From: Rhodospirillaceae bacterium | GTDB lineage: Bacteria > Pseudomonadota > Alphaproteobacteria > UBA7985 | Length of the DNA: 15,757 bases | Assembly: GCA_002700865.1 (NCBI GenBank) | Contig: PAFB01000092.1 | Coordinates: 1 to 15,757, forward strand | Reading direction: 5' to 3' | Shown: positions 15,739-15,757 of the stretch, piece after piece | Layout of the letters: the number at the start of each line of letters is the position of its first letter | How positions within the stretch are numbered: position 1 is the first letter of the stretch | The notes under the pieces: generated by a model | Told to the model about the DNA's origin: nothing | Database searches by the model: none | The model's input: the letters and a program-made list of their open reading frames with translations, nothing else | Made by a program: the position numbers and the translations under genes

Positions 15739-15757
15739 AGAAGCGGTAAGCAAAACG

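Overview
The window looks like ordinary chromosome from an alphaproteobacterium; base composition is GC-rich (I estimate about 60%, not computed). Evidence for the group: an alphaproteobacterial hemD / mitofilin-like (Mic60, COG4223) / hemY block running away from a divergent tsaD, a DUF1674 (SDHAF4-type) gene divergent from rsmB, rsmB followed directly by purH, and a SecA with a C-terminal zinc domain. I cannot name a genus. No tRNA, rRNA, insertion sequence, phage gene or CRISPR array is visible, and no gene-free stretch exceeds about 230 bases.

Layout. (1) 1-38 is a strong intrinsic terminator belonging to a gene left of the window. (2) 118-2601 is a large two-part oxidoreductase: an FAD/NAD(P)-binding monooxygenase-like half fused to a DUF2855 half. 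(3) 2650-4240 is a copper-handling operon: a small exported Cys protein of DUF2946 type, a PCu(A)C periplasmic copper chaperone and a SCO1/SenC protein, closed by a clear terminator at 4259-4286. Together the last two would deliver copper to the CuA site of cytochrome c oxidase. (4) 4389-4826 is a small unrecognised exported protein with four cysteines. (5) On the minus strand, hemD (ends 7845), a Mic60-like protein (6169-7620) and hemY (4849-6135) form a heme/inner-membrane-organisation block. (6) tsaD (8629-9690) is divergent from hemD; its 3' end runs into four copies of a 26-bp tandem repeat that fills the gap to the convergent DUF1674 gene (9765-9977, minus). (7) rsmB, purH and secA (9997-15707, plus) are housekeeping genes for rRNA methylation, purine synthesis and protein export.

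Most of the window is core housekeeping. The points most worth a second look are the FMO-DUF2855 fusion, a SecA that departs from consensus in many normally near-invariant motifs while keeping its catalytic ones, the 26-bp tandem repeat that contains the tsaD stop codon, the apparent absence of hemC from the hemD/tsaD junction, and the unrecognised four-cysteine exported protein. I found no convincing evidence of a wholly new multi-gene system.
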